From: Shewanella livingstonensis | Lineage (GTDB): Bacteria > Pseudomonadota > Gammaproteobacteria > Enterobacterales > Shewanellaceae | NCBI RefSeq assembly: GCF_003855395.1 | Contig: NZ_CP034015.1 | Coordinates: 3,792,001-3,856,000, forward strand | DNA length: 64,000 nucleotides | Direction: 5' to 3' | Shown here: positions 26,401 to 35,631 of the stretch, in pieces | Numbering within the stretch: position 1 is the first letter of the stretch | Layout: every line of letters starts with the position of its first letter | Program-made: the position numbers and the translations under genes | Notes under the pieces: model-generated | Told to the model about the DNA's origin: nothing | The model's input: the letters and a program-made list of their open reading frames with translations, nothing else | The model's database searches: none

Positions 26401-27338
26401 TTACGAAGTTTATATAAATGGTCAAATTTAGCATCCCAATAAGGTGGGCTACTAATGTGCGTTTTAATAAAATCAATAAACGCACTTACTTTTGGAGCTA
26501 AGTGTTTACGACGAGGATACACTGCTTGCAATGGAAGGTTGTGGGTCAATTGCCAATCAGGTAATAAAGGTACCAATGTCCCTTGAGCAATTTCATCTTC
26601 CATTAAGTAACTGGCTAAATACACAATACCTAAACCACTCACAGCAGCAGATTTCAATGCTGGCGCATTATCAACACGGAAATTGCCTGATACGCCAATC
26701 TCACAATAATCTTCGCCCTTTTTAAATTGCCACATACTGTGCTCGTGCCATTCACCTTGATACACCAAACAATTGTGTTCAACCAACTGTTCAGGACGAC
26801 TAATATTGCCATGTTGAGCAATATAACCCGGTGAGGCAACTAACAAAAAATTACATTTCATTAAGGGTCTTGCCACCATACCAAGCGGCAATTGCTCTGA
26901 CATGGTTAACAACAAATCTAAGCCTTCGCTAACAACATCAACTTTGTGATCAAGCAAACTGACTTGCAGTTCAAGATCTGGATGTCTGGCCATGAATGCT
27001 GGCAAAGCGGGGATAATATGCATAGTGCCAAAAGATTGCGAAATACCCACTTTCAACACACCACGAGTGGCATCATTTAAATTATGAACGCTCGATACTG
27101 CCTGCTCTGCATCACGAAGTAGCTCTTCACCTTGTAGATACAATAAATTGCCAGCTTCGGTAAGACTTAAACTGCGTGTAGTACGCTGAATTAGCTGTAC
27201 GCCAAGTTTATGTTCAAGGTCTGCAACTTGAGTACTTACTTTAGATTTAGAAATGCCAAGACGTCTGGCTGCAGCACTAAAACTTCCTGCACGTGCAACA
27301 TGAGTAAAAATTGCGATAGGTTCTAACAGTTCTAACAT
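26397..27338 (-). CDS. LysR-family transcriptional regulator
   Basis: 313 residues. The N-terminal winged helix-turn-helix reads FTHVARAGSFSAAARRLGISKSKVSTQVADLEHKLG, here residues 12-47, with LIQRTTRSLSLTEAG after it; the C-terminal periplasmic-binding-like effector domain follows. The sequence is of the CrgA/AaeR-like group that is common in proteobacteria. Targets and effector cannot be read from context: the neighbours are a convergent DUF885 gene and a co-oriented yggN-like gene 430 bp away. The stop codon lies in a MITE-like end. Confidence 0.88.
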   Translation of the reverse strand: MLELLEPIAIFTHVARAGSFSAAARRLGISKSKVSTQVADLEHKLGVQLIQRTTRSLSLTEAGNLLYLQGEELLRDAEQAVSSVHNLNDATRGVLKVGISQSFGTMHIIPALPAFMARHPDLELQVSLLDHKVDVVSEGLDLLLTMSEQLPLGMVARPLMKCNFLLVASPGYIAQHGNISRPEQLVEHNCLVYQGEWHEHSMWQFKKGEDYCEIGVSGNFRVDNAPALKSAAVSGLGIVYLASYLMEDEIAQGTLVPLLPDWQLTHNLPLQAVYPRRKHLAPKVSAFIDFIKTHISSPPYWDAKFDHLYKLRK

Positions 27339-27683
27339 GAAAGGCGCCTTAAGCTGGTTACGACATTAATAAAGACTTCAGATATCTGTTAGCAATTGCT
27401 GGCAACTAAACCTGGCTAAGCACCAATATCAACGTTCAGTATTATTATTTTGATGTTATTTTTGATGCTAAATGAGCACTAAAATAAACTAATACTGTAA
27501 ATCGACACCAACAAATGAAGATTCTGACATATAACCACATCTAAAGTAGAGTGTAATTTTGTTATAATTGATGAGAGTATAGCAAAAAAAGCCAATATGG
27601 TTCTATATTTATAATTGACAATTTCTTTATCAGAACAAAGCAACACCAGCTATAGCGGCATAATCGTTAAAATAGCCACAAAA
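27339..27683. other. Gene-free stretch upstream of the LysR gene
   Basis: AT-rich, with no credible gene. It presumably holds the LysR promoter and operator; a T-N11-A type site could not be singled out among many. Confidence 0.4.
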
Positions 27684-27716
27684 AAAAGCCCCTGTGTCTT
27701 AATAAGAGCACAGGGG
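27684..27716 (-). terminator. Terminator of the yggN-like gene
   Basis: On the minus strand CCCCTGTG pairs with CACAGGGG and is followed by CTTTTTTTTG, about 50 bp after the stop codon. Confidence 0.8.
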
Positions 27717-27767
27717 AAAGTCAGGTGTCCGGGAAGACAGGTTGAACAAAATTATTTACAAGCTCGT

Positions 27768-28580
27768 TTACTCTTTTATATCGCCTAGCTTAGCTAAAGT
27801 ATAAGGTGCAAGTTCAGGTATGGCTTGGCGCGTTCTGCTCTCTAACACGAGTAACTCTTCAAAATTGTCACAAACCTTATTTGCTCGTTGTTCGAGGCCT
27901 TTTGATTGCGATTCAAGTTGCTTTTCAATATCAGCTCCAACATTGTCCATTTTTTGTGAAAAAGTATTCATTTTCTGTTCAAATGTTCCTCCCTCAGAAG
28001 ACATTATTTGGCTACCTAATGTCATCATTAATGATCCCATTGAATTGGTGACCATTTGTTCCATTTCTTGTTCAAACTCATGGTTGAAAGCTTGTTCTAT
28101 TGATGTTTCTGTCGAACCAAGATAAAACTTATCGCCTTGTTGATATGCCATGGTATCAACACGTTTCTGGATCCCGACCATTAGTTTATCAATCTGAGCA
28201 CCCGCTGCCTCCCCAAAAATAGGCGTTAATGCCATATTAACAGCTTGGGTAGCAACAGAAACAACATCACCAACGAGGTCAATTACATCAGGTACTTGGC
28301 GAGACAGCTCTTCTGAATATTGGGTAAGTAATTTTTGTTGGTTATCATTAAGAGTGACTTTTTTACCATCAACATATAACTGGCCTAACTCGACACGATA
28401 CTTTTCAGCTCCATTATCGCTAACTTGTAAGCTAGTGGGTTCAACGGTCACGTCATAGTTTAGGGTTACGTTACACTTCTCATCATTAATTGACATTTTT
28501 GCCATGGCGGGAGTCAGCGCTCCAGCAGTAAATAACATGCTGGTTAACGCTAAACCACAAATCAACTTCTGTTTGGTCAT
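27768..28580 (-). CDS. DUF2884 (YggN family) exported protein
   Basis: 270 residues from the ATG at 28580, which has AAGGA upstream. A signal peptide (MTKQKLICG through PAMA) is followed by NDEKCNVTLNYDVTVEP and the family core KYRVELGQLYVDGKKVTLNDNQQ. The C-terminal half is predicted helical and Gln/Glu/Met-rich, with conserved KVCDNFEELLVLE near the end. E. coli yggN lies next to yggL; here glsB separates them. Periplasmic; function unknown. Confidence 0.82.
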   Translation of the reverse strand: MTKQKLICGLALTSMLFTAGALTPAMAKMSINDEKCNVTLNYDVTVEPTSLQVSDNGAEKYRVELGQLYVDGKKVTLNDNQQKLLTQYSEELSRQVPDVIDLVGDVVSVATQAVNMALTPIFGEAAGAQIDKLMVGIQKRVDTMAYQQGDKFYLGSTETSIEQAFNHEFEQEMEQMVTNSMGSLMMTLGSQIMSSEGGTFEQKMNTFSQKMDNVGADIEKQLESQSKGLEQRANKVCDNFEELLVLESRTRQAIPELAPYTLAKLGDIKE

Positions 28581-28808
28581 GAGAAAAATCCTTTTGTTAT
28601 ACAAATATCAATAATTAGGGGCGGATATAGATTTAATAAAGCACAAGTCATGCCAAAATCATAACCAATTGATTCATAGCTATTTAAATTTAATATGAGA
28701 TGCTAGATAAGTCGATGAGTAAATAATAGCGAAAGTGTATTCGTAAAATAAACCAAAAAGTAGTCTATTTTGCGAATACCAATAATAATTAATTTAGCGG
28801 GTAAAAAG

Positions 28809-29723
28809 TTAAAAAATAGATCGACCAAGCTGCTGACTGAGGTGCTCAAGCATCGCAGTACCAGCGAGTGAGTTACCATTAACATCAAGCTCTGGAGACC
28901 ACACGCAAATAGACATATCGCCAGGTATAACGGCAATAATACCGCCGCCTACGCCACTTTTACCCGGCATACCGACTCGGTAAGCAAATTCACCAGCACC
29001 ATCGTATAACCCCGATGTCGCCAATAATGCGTTTAACTGCCGCGTTTGAACAGGAGAAACAAGGCTGTCGCCATCAAGCGTTTTACCGCGGTTAGCCAAA
29101 TAAAACATTGCCCGCGACAAATCAGCACAATTCATTTTTAAAGCACAATAATGAAAATAGCTTTTAAGTACTGTATCAACATCGCCATTAAAATTACCAA
29201 ATGACTTCATTAGATAGGCAATAGAGGCATTACGTGCACTGAACTGATACTCAGAATCTGCGACCACTTTGTCATAAGATATTGTCGTATTTTGGCTCAA
29301 TTGTCGTACGACCTCGAGCATACGATGCTTAGGTGCTCCAAGACGTGCTTGTAACAAATCAGCAATAACTAGCGCACCAGCATTAATAAATGGATTTCGT
29401 GGTTTACCACGCTCTAATTCGACTTGTACCAGCGAGTTAAATGAATGTCCTGAGGGTTCTTTGCCCACCCGACTCCAGATTTCATCTTCTGTGTATAAAT
29501 TAAGTGCAAGAGTAAGACTAAAAACTTTAGAAATACTTTGAATTGAAAAAGGGTCGAGATAATCACCCGCACCAATTGTTTGACCATCTATAGTGGTAAC
29601 TGCAATACCTATTTTGCTTGGGTCAATACAGGCAAGAGCAGGAATGTATCCTGCCACCTTGCCTTTACCCAGAAGCGATCTTACTTTATCTACAGCTTGT
29701 TGAAGTAATAATTGCTCTGGCAA
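28809..29723 (-). CDS. glsB: Glutaminase
   Basis: 304 residues, full length for the serine-dependent beta-lactamase-like glutaminases. It converts glutamine to glutamate and ammonia. Motifs: [14 protein letters not shown] with the SxxK nucleophile pair, [10 protein letters not shown], the [15 protein letters not shown] region, and [16 protein letters not shown] near the C-terminus. It follows yggL by 6 bp, so trmB-yggL-glsB is probably one transcript. Confidence 0.94.
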   Translation of the reverse strand: MPEQLLLQQAVDKVRSLLGKGKVAGYIPALACIDPSKIGIAVTTIDGQTIGAGDYLDPFSIQSISKVFSLTLALNLYTEDEIWSRVGKEPSGHSFNSLVQVELERGKPRNPFINAGALVIADLLQARLGAPKHRMLEVVRQLSQNTTISYDKVVADSEYQFSARNASIAYLMKSFGNFNGDVDTVLKSYFHYCALKMNCADLSRAMFYLANRGKTLDGDSLVSPVQTRQLNALLATSGLYDGAGEFAYRVGMPGKSGVGGGIIAVIPGDMSICVWSPELDVNGNSLAGTAMLEHLSQQLGRSIF

Positions 29724-29729
29724 TTTGGC

Positions 29730-30056
29730 TTAACCCCACCAAATATCGTACAAATCACTGACTTCAAGATTTGAAACAGGCTTGTCTTTCCAGAACGCAC
29801 TCACTGCGGCGGTATCTTCATCAGTACATTTACCGATTGCTTGGGTAGCAATAATACCTTCCCATTGCTTATGCCCACCACCGTGGAAACCTAGTTGACG
29901 AGGTTCAATGACTTCAACAAGAAACTGATCAACTAAACTATCGATATCTTGTTCTGAAACAGACTCATCAAAAGTCCAGTTAATTTCAAAACCTAATTCT
30001 TGAAATTCATCAACTCGTAATTTTTTACGTAAACGACGGCTACGATTTTGCGCCAT
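29730..30056 (-). CDS. yggL: YggL family (DUF469) 50S-associated protein
   Basis: 108 residues. MAQNRSRRLRKKLRVDEFQELGF is the basic N-terminus of the family; DQFLVEVIEPRQLGFHGGGH is the conserved centre, and it ends VSDLYDIWWG. YggL has been reported bound to the large ribosomal subunit. It lies between trmB (34 bp) and glsB (6 bp). Confidence 0.9.
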   Translation of the reverse strand: MAQNRSRRLRKKLRVDEFQELGFEINWTFDESVSEQDIDSLVDQFLVEVIEPRQLGFHGGGHKQWEGIIATQAIGKCTDEDTAAVSAFWKDKPVSNLEVSDLYDIWWG

Positions 30057-30090
30057 GGTGTATTCTCCGATTGCTTAAAGTGAAGTGTGA

Positions 30091-30807
30091 TTAAGCGGTA
30101 CGCTCAAACATGATATCCCATACGCCATGACCGAGTCTGTGGCCTCTTGCTTCAAATTTTGTAAGCGGACGATGGTCTGGACGTTCAACAACTGTACCAG
30201 TTGTTGATTGATTTTTATAACCTTCAGCTGCATTCATTATGTCTAACATATGCTCACTGTAATTTTCCCAATCAGTGGCCATATGAAATACACCACCGAT
30301 GTTAAGTTTACGACGGATTAGTTGCACAAATTCAGCTTGTACGATCCGGCGCTTGTGATGACGTTTTTTATGCCAAGGATCTGGGAAAAATAATTGCACG
30401 CGTTCCAGTGAACCATCGGCAATACTGTGCTCTAACACTTCCATAGCATCATGATGATACACACGTAAATTAGTGACTTGAGCTTCTCCAGCATCCCCTA
30501 AACACGCGCCAATACCTGGCTTATGAACTTCTATTCCAATAAAGTTTTGCTCTGGAGCAGCTTGGGCCATTTGCACTAATGATGCCCCCATACCAAAACC
30601 GATTTCTAAAACGGTATTAGCATCGCGACCAAACACTTGGTTTAAGTCTAACGCTTGTGGGGTGTAATCAAGTCCCATTGCTGGCCAATGTGCCTCAATG
30701 GCTTGAGATTGACCTTTGGTTAATCGGCCTTCACGTAAAACAAAACTTCTGATTTTACGAATATACTTACCGTCTTCGTTAAATTCAGCTGTGGTAACGT
30801 CGCTCAT
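30091..30807 (-). CDS. trmB: tRNA (guanine-N7)-methyltransferase
   Basis: 238 residues. It methylates G46 of tRNAs with SAM. Motifs: [16 protein letters not shown] (SAM site) near residue 66, [33 protein letters not shown] and a C-terminal [21 protein letters not shown]. It is first in trmB-yggL-glsB and divergent from mutY across two adjacent MITE-like elements. Confidence 0.95.
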   Translation of the reverse strand: MSDVTTAEFNEDGKYIRKIRSFVLREGRLTKGQSQAIEAHWPAMGLDYTPQALDLNQVFGRDANTVLEIGFGMGASLVQMAQAAPEQNFIGIEVHKPGIGACLGDAGEAQVTNLRVYHHDAMEVLEHSIADGSLERVQLFFPDPWHKKRHHKRRIVQAEFVQLIRRKLNIGGVFHMATDWENYSEHMLDIMNAAEGYKNQSTTGTVVERPDHRPLTKFEARGHRLGHGVWDIMFERTA

Positions 30808-30994
30808 CTTTGCCTCATTGTCTGCGTACTTACTTGTGCTTATAGCTAGTTGCTAAATAGAAAACGACTAATATTATTTTAGTCGTCGTCTAGCAGCACA
30901 TTACGCAATTGCTATCTGTAATAGATGGTTTTTAAAGTCTGTGAGCATTATACCTAAACTGATTGCACATGTTTATGCTAATTTAACTTCAACT

Positions 30995-31263
30995 CTAGGG
31001 CCTGTTGATCTTTCAAGGTTATTTTTGCAGCGAATTGTTGGCCATTTGTACAAGGCAGAGACTTTGAGGTGTAGTTATTCTACATAAAAAGTCGATAACA
31101 CAGTAAAAATGGCCAACAAACGCTGCCCGAAGGGTTCGGCTAAAAACGTTTTACTCTTTGTTGAATGCATTTTGCTTAGATGACTAGGCATCAATCCATT
31201 CGCCTCGATTAAAACGTTTTTAACTCGAACAAAATTCAACCAGCAAAGATCAACAGGCCCTAG
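30995..31263. mobile_element. MITE-like element M2 with perfect 19 bp inverted ends
   Basis: The ends CTAGGGCCTGTTGATCTTT (30995-31013) and its exact complement (31245-31263) bound 269 bp. Inside are two further palindromic pairs: GCAGCG..TTGTTGGCCATTT against AAATGGCCAACAA..GCTGC, and TAAAAACGTTTTA against TAAAACGTTTTTA. The outer CTAG may be a target duplication. No coding frame of note. It looks like a non-autonomous transposable element that can fold into a long structured RNA. Only one copy in this window. Confidence 0.75.
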
Positions 31264-31453
31264 TTAAGGCATGGGATAATTAAGCCAAAATCAGATTATT
31301 TGACTTAATTAGTAGCAAACTTGTCATTTCGCCTACTAAAATAAAGCGCAATTATGGGTTAAACACTGCGGCAATAGCAGATTACAACAACATAATTAAC
31401 CCAATAAAAGTCTATATTGATAAGCATTGATTATCCCTAACTGAGATTAATTT
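31262..31453. mobile_element. MITE-like element, family M1, copy E
   Basis: About 190 bp directly abutting element M2. The left end AGTTAAGGCATGGGATAAT and the complement of the right end AATCTCAGTTAGGGATAATC are related inverted ends. GCAAACTTGTCATTTCGCCTACTAA matches the family core. Confidence 0.55.
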
Positions 31454-31522
31454 AGTGTTAAAGATTAATTTAAAATAGCGTGGCTACTTGTGTAATAAAA
31501 TGCCTATGGCTACACTGCGCCC

Positions 31523-32596
31523 ATGAAAAATCTGACTCCATTTTCTGAGCGTATCATCGCTTGGTATGACCTACATGGTCGTAAATCACTGCCTTGGCAG
31601 ATCAATAAAACGCCTTATCGTGTTTGGGTGTCGGAGATCATGCTCCAGCAAACCCAAGTGGCAACGGTGATTCCTTACTATGAAAAATTTATGGCTCGCT
31701 TCCCTAGTGTCATAGACCTCGCTAATGCACATCAAGATGAAGTGCTGCATTTATGGACTGGCTTAGGCTATTACGCCAGAGCACGTAATCTACATAAAGC
31801 AGCTCAGCATATTCGCGATACTTTCGATGGTGAGTTTCCGACTCAGTTTGATGATGTGGTTGCTTTATCTGGAATAGGTAAATCGACTGCCGGGGCAATT
31901 TTATCGTTATCGCTTGGGCAACATCACCCTATTTTAGATGGCAACGTAAAACGGGTGTTGGCCAGACACGGGGCGATTGCCGGTTGGCCAGGACAAAAAA
32001 ACGTTGAGCAACAGTTATGGCAATTAACGGATACGTTAACGCCAATTAAAGACGTTGAAAAGTTTAATCAAGCGATGATGGATATAGGTTCAAGTGTTTG
32101 TACTCGCAGCAAACCTAATTGTGCAGCTTGCCCTGTGGCAATAGATTGCTTGGCTCAACAAAGCGGTCATCAGAGTCAATATCCAGGCAAAAAACCTAAA
32201 AAAATCACTCCAGAAAAATCTGCTTTTATGGTCGTTTTAGTCAACAGCAGCGAAAATACTGTAAAAGTTCAGCTTATTCAACGCCCACCAGCAGGCATAT
32301 GGGGTGGATTATGGTGTTTCCCACAATTTGAGCACCAAGTCGAACTAGATGACTATTTAACCCTGCATAATTTGACCGAATCAGAGCAAGGGCTTGCAGG
32401 GTTTAGGCATACATTCAGCCACTTTCATTTAGATATTAAACCGATATTAGTTGAACTATCTCCGGATCTCGCTAGCGGCATCATGGAACAAACCTCGGCT
32501 CTCTGGTATAACATAGAGCAACCTGCGAAAGTCGGATTGGCAGCAGCCACAGAACGTATTTTGGCTAATTTAGCCGTACTTTTCGCGACACATTAA
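31523..32596 (+). CDS. mutY: Adenine DNA glycosylase
   Basis: 357 residues. It removes A mispaired with 8-oxoG. The helix-hairpin-helix [16 protein letters not shown] is followed by the catalytic Asp in [15 protein letters not shown]. The Fe4S4 cluster motif is [18 protein letters not shown] (C-x6-C-x2-C-x5-C). A NUDIX-like C-terminal domain ([25 protein letters not shown]) recognises 8-oxoG. It precedes yggX, as in E. coli. Confidence 0.95.
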   Translation: MKNLTPFSERIIAWYDLHGRKSLPWQINKTPYRVWVSEIMLQQTQVATVIPYYEKFMARFPSVIDLANAHQDEVLHLWTGLGYYARARNLHKAAQHIRDTFDGEFPTQFDDVVALSGIGKSTAGAILSLSLGQHHPILDGNVKRVLARHGAIAGWPGQKNVEQQLWQLTDTLTPIKDVEKFNQAMMDIGSSVCTRSKPNCAACPVAIDCLAQQSGHQSQYPGKKPKKITPEKSAFMVVLVNSSENTVKVQLIQRPPAGIWGGLWCFPQFEHQVELDDYLTLHNLTESEQGLAGFRHTFSHFHLDIKPILVELSPDLASGIMEQTSALWYNIEQPAKVGLAAATERILANLAVLFATH

Positions 32597-32630
32597 TTTT
32601 TAGTGTAATTAAAGTTAGTAAGGAATCATC

Positions 32631-32909
32631 ATGGCTCGCACAGTTCAGTGTCTACATCTTAACAAATCAGCTGACGGCTTAGATTTTCAGCTTTACCCTG
32701 GCGAATTAGGTAAGCGTATTTTCGACAATATCAGTAAAGAAGCTTGGGGCTTATGGCAAAAGAAGCAAACCATGCTAATTAATGAGAAAAAACTCAGTAT
32801 GATGAATGTTGATGATCGTAAGTTTCTTGAAGAGCAAATGACTAATTTTTTATTTGAAGGTAAAGACGTTGAAATCGATGGCTATGTACCACCAGCTGAA
32901 GATGAATAA
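32631..32909 (+). CDS. yggX: YggX Fe(II)-trafficking family protein
   Basis: 92 residues. [12 protein letters not shown] carries the conserved Cys7; [23 protein letters not shown] and [18 protein letters not shown] follow. The family protects iron-sulfur enzymes from oxidative damage, which fits its place after mutY, a 4Fe-4S enzyme. A clear AAGGAATCATC ribosome site precedes the ATG. Confidence 0.94.
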   Translation: MARTVQCLHLNKSADGLDFQLYPGELGKRIFDNISKEAWGLWQKKQTMLINEKKLSMMNVDDRKFLEEQMTNFLFEGKDVEIDGYVPPAEDE

Positions 32910-32940
32910 CCCAGCAATATAGTCAATCACTGTATTAAAT

Positions 32941-32972
32941 AAAAAAGCCGCTTAATTTAGCGGCTTTTTTTT
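32941..32972. terminator. Bidirectional terminator between yggX and yceI
   Basis: AAAAAAGCCGCT / AGCGGCTTTTTT with a six-base loop, flanked by A and T runs. It serves the convergent yggX (plus) and yceI-like (minus) genes. Confidence 0.85.
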
Positions 32973-32997
32973 GGCTATTAATAACTAACCCAACAGA

Positions 32998-33573
32998 CTA
33001 TTGTTTGACGCCTTCCACGACCAACGCTAATTCAACGTTAGCAGAAGCTGGACCTAAATCCATTTTGACACCGAAATCTTTCATCGCAAAAGTGGTTTTG
33101 CCACTAAAACCGGCACGATAACCTCCCCATGGATCTTTACCTTCACCAATAGCAACGGCATCAATGCTTAACGGCTTTGTCACACCATTTAAAGTAAAGT
33201 CCCCATTAATAACAAACTGGTTATTGCCTTTATTTATAATAGATGTCGATGTAAAAGTAGCTTCGGGAAATTTACTGGTATTTAAAAAGTCTTCACTGCG
33301 CAAATGCTTGTCACGCTCGGCATGATTAGAATCAACACTGTTAGTGTTAATTTTAACATTCACTTTAGCATCAGCGAGTTTATTTTCATCAAAGCTAAAA
33401 TCGCCAGAGAACTCATTAAAACGTCCTACAACAAAACTGTAACCTAAATGATTAACACTGAATTGAATCGATGCATGTGCACCTTGAGTGTCGATAACAT
33501 AGTTAGCCGCATTCGCTGCAACGGGTAACATAAGAGTAGAACTAATTAATGCTGCAATAAGGTGCTTTTTCAT
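32998..33573 (-). CDS. YceI family periplasmic lipid-binding protein
   Basis: 191 residues. The signal peptide ends at ANA (residue 22). Then come YVIDTQGAHASIQFSVNHLGYSFVVGRFNEFSG (from residue 25), HAERDKHLRSEDFLNTSKFPEATFTS and FTLNGVTKPLSIDA, all typical of the YceI lipocalin-like fold that binds isoprenoid-type lipids. It follows a cytochrome b561 gene on the same strand, the usual pairing. Confidence 0.92.
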   Translation of the reverse strand: MKKHLIAALISSTLMLPVAANAANYVIDTQGAHASIQFSVNHLGYSFVVGRFNEFSGDFSFDENKLADAKVNVKINTNSVDSNHAERDKHLRSEDFLNTSKFPEATFTSTSIINKGNNQFVINGDFTLNGVTKPLSIDAVAIGEGKDPWGGYRAGFSGKTTFAMKDFGVKMDLGPASANVELALVVEGVKQ

Positions 33574-33661
33574 AATTTATATTCCTTTATATTGATAGTA
33601 AGTAAAATCGTAAATAAGTCGATGGGTGTTTATTTAACATGACAATGAGCAAACATAATGG

Positions 33662-34216
33662 TTAACTAACCCGTTTAGGATTCAACATTCTTTTCAAGGT
33701 ATTATCTTTATCAATAACATGGTGCTTAATAGCACCTACTGCATGCAGTACAACCAGCCCAATTAAGCTATAAGCCAGATATTGATGTATAACACCGGCA
33801 ATATCTGCTTGATCCTCAATAAAAGCATTAGGAAATGGCACCGCAAACCAGTCAAAAATCCAAATATCTCTTCCATCAGCAGTAGAAATCATAATTCCTG
33901 AGCACATGATAAATAGCATTAACGTATATAGAGTAATATGTGCCCACTTCGCCAAACGCTTTTCCCATGGCTGATGATTCGACATCGGATTAGGAGTGTG
34001 TGATATCGTTCGCCAAACTAATCTTAATAGCGTTAAACAAAGTAATAGCAGACCAACACTTTTATGCAGATGCGGCGCAGTTTGATACCAACTACTGTAG
34101 TACGTAAGGTCAACCATCCAATAGCCTGCACTAAAAAGACCTATAACCACGATAGCGGATAACCAATGGATAAAAATGGTCACTAAGCCATAGCTTACTG
34201 AAGTATTTTTTAACAT
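33662..34216 (-). CDS. Cytochrome b561 family protein
   Basis: 184 residues from the ATG at 34216 (AAGGAATG upstream). Four hydrophobic membrane segments carry heme-ligand His residues: IFIHWLSAIVVIGLF, HLHKSVGLLLLCLTLLRLVWR, WAHITLYTLMLFIMCSGIM and VIHQYLAYSLIGLVVLHAVGAIKHH. It is an inner-membrane di-heme electron carrier. Together with the downstream yceI-like gene it forms the common cybB-yceI pair. Confidence 0.92.
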   Translation of the reverse strand: MLKNTSVSYGLVTIFIHWLSAIVVIGLFSAGYWMVDLTYYSSWYQTAPHLHKSVGLLLLCLTLLRLVWRTISHTPNPMSNHQPWEKRLAKWAHITLYTLMLFIMCSGIMISTADGRDIWIFDWFAVPFPNAFIEDQADIAGVIHQYLAYSLIGLVVLHAVGAIKHHVIDKDNTLKRMLNPKRVS

Positions 34217-35017
34217 GAGTACATTCCTTTTTAAACTCACAACATATTAACGTCATTTTATGGAAATAAAATCAGTAAAATTAGCTCATATAATTCGATA
34301 AAATAGAAAGATAACGTTGAGACAGACTCATTATGGTAATAACCCATCGATTTAGAATGCCATAAAAATCAATTGTCGCCATTGATGACCTAAAATCGCT
34401 ACGTAATCATGCCTATAATTAAGCGATGTCAAAATGCTCGTTGCAGAGTGCCCGTTAAGCTCGTTGAACAAGGTAATGATTGAAGCTGAGTTATAAAGAC
34501 TAACGAGTCCAGCAATTAAATAAACACCACGACTAAAACGGAGAACGTCTTTTTCACAGAAGAAATTAACTAACATTATTTACAGACTATTGTTCACAGG
34601 CTCAACTTGCGCGTTGTCAATTTATCGACATGTTCAATCCTACATTTCAATATTGTTTAAGCCGTAAGATACATAAAAGGTTAATTGTAAATACACATCA
34701 TGCCTTTGATAATGCTATCTAAGGTGAACTAGCATACTAAAAGGTCATTTATTTACATGTAAACTCACCTTTATTAGCCGGACCTAAAGCACTAAGAGTC
34801 AGCATGTTGTGATTGAGAGCAAATAAACCAACAATAGTATTACGCATAACCACTCTTTGGCTGTTCCACGTCGTTGTTTGCATCATGTTATAAAGATTAA
34901 TATTGTCCGATTAAAGCTCAAAAGTAACAATTAATCCTAAAAACCATCAAAAACTAATAAAAAAGCATCATTTTGCGCATTAACTAGCCGAACGAGTCAA
35001 AACAATTGAAAAACCGC
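34217..35017. other. Long gene-poor stretch between cytochrome b561 and tRNA genes
   Basis: The only sizeable frame (34352-34576, minus, 74 residues) lacks a ribosome site and family resemblance, so I leave it out. No repeat family of this window is present. The right end holds the tRNA promoter. Confidence 0.45.
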
Positions 35018-35046
35018 TTGCACGATAAAAACCATCACTATACTAT
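35018..35046 (+). promoter_or_regulatory. Promoter of the tRNA-Phe/tRNA-Thr unit
   Basis: TTGCAC (35018-35023) and TACTAT (35041-35046) are spaced by 17 bp, followed by a GC-rich ATGCGC discriminator as often found at stringently controlled stable-RNA promoters. About 75 bp lie before the mature tRNA-Phe 5' end. Confidence 0.6.
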
Positions 35047-35124
35047 ATGCGCACTCCAGACGAGACAGGTATTGATTACCAAGTTATTACCTAGTTTGCA
35101 GTAAAGACTAACTATTAGTTAGTT

Positions 35125-35200
35125 GCCCGAATAGCTCAGTCGGTAGAGCAGAGGATTGAAAATCCTCGTGTCCCTGGTTCGATTCCGGGTTCGGGCACCA
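35125..35200 (+). tRNA. tRNA-Phe (GAA)
   Basis: 76 nt with encoded CCA. The acceptor stem GCCCGAA pairs with TTCGGGC. The D-loop GCTCAGTCGGTAGAGC and T-loop GGTTCGATTCC are standard. The anticodon loop TTGAAAA gives GAA. Confidence 0.97.
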
Positions 35201-35206
35201 TATTTA

Positions 35207-35282
<76 letters not shown>

Positions 35283-35290
35283 TAAAAACA

Positions 35291-35318
35291 AAAAAGCCAC
35301 TCAATGAGTGGCTTTTTT
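35291..35318. terminator. Terminator after the tRNA pair
   Basis: AAAAAGCCACTCA / TGAGTGGCTTTTTT, a strong stem with a T-run on the plus strand. It can also serve the small minus-strand frame ending at 35323. Confidence 0.88.
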
Positions 35319-35322
35319 GTAT

Positions 35323-35526
35323 CTAAAATTTACCCGTTATACATCTAATCTCAGGCCAAAATACTAAACGTTCACGACTAACTGTGTTGCTTGATTTGCG
35401 ATTGAGCTTGATTTTCAATAGACCAGCTATTAACGCGTTAACCAGCCCTATTAGCCAAACAAATAACAACATTGAATAGAATAAGGGCAAGTTACCAATT
35501 AGGGCCAATATGATGGCTTTGGCCAT
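35323..35526 (-). CDS. Possible small membrane protein
   Basis: 67 residues. A hydrophobic stretch (residues 4-38, LALIGNLPLFYSMLLFVWLI then GLVNALIAGLL) could form two membrane helices; a basic tail KIKLNRKSS follows. GGATGG lies 7 bp before the ATG. No family recognised. It sits between two strong hairpin terminators, which is compatible with an independent small gene, but coding is unproven. Confidence 0.4.
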   Translation of the reverse strand: MAKAIILALIGNLPLFYSMLLFVWLIGLVNALIAGLLKIKLNRKSSNTVSRERLVFWPEIRCITGKF

Positions 35527-35581
35527 ACGTGTTCCATCCCCTAACTCCAGTTGATGCTCTTGGTTAATATTTGGCCTCTTA

Positions 35582-35619
35582 ACATAAAGCGGGCACTCAT
35601 TTGAGTGCCCGCTTTATGT
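35582..35619. terminator. Long palindromic terminator of the SapC-like gene
   Basis: Exact 18 bp arms (ACATAAAGCGGGCACTCA and complement) around a TT loop, 12 bp after the sapC-like stop on the minus strand. Confidence 0.75.
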
Positions 35620-35631
35620 TAAACCTCGTGA

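Noticed and set aside
28703..28936. 77-residue minus-strand frame after glsB
   Set aside because: Overlaps the 3' end of glsB in another frame and has no credible start context.
34352..34576. 74-residue minus-strand frame
   Set aside because: No ribosome site, no recognisable domain and unconvincing composition; left as unproven.
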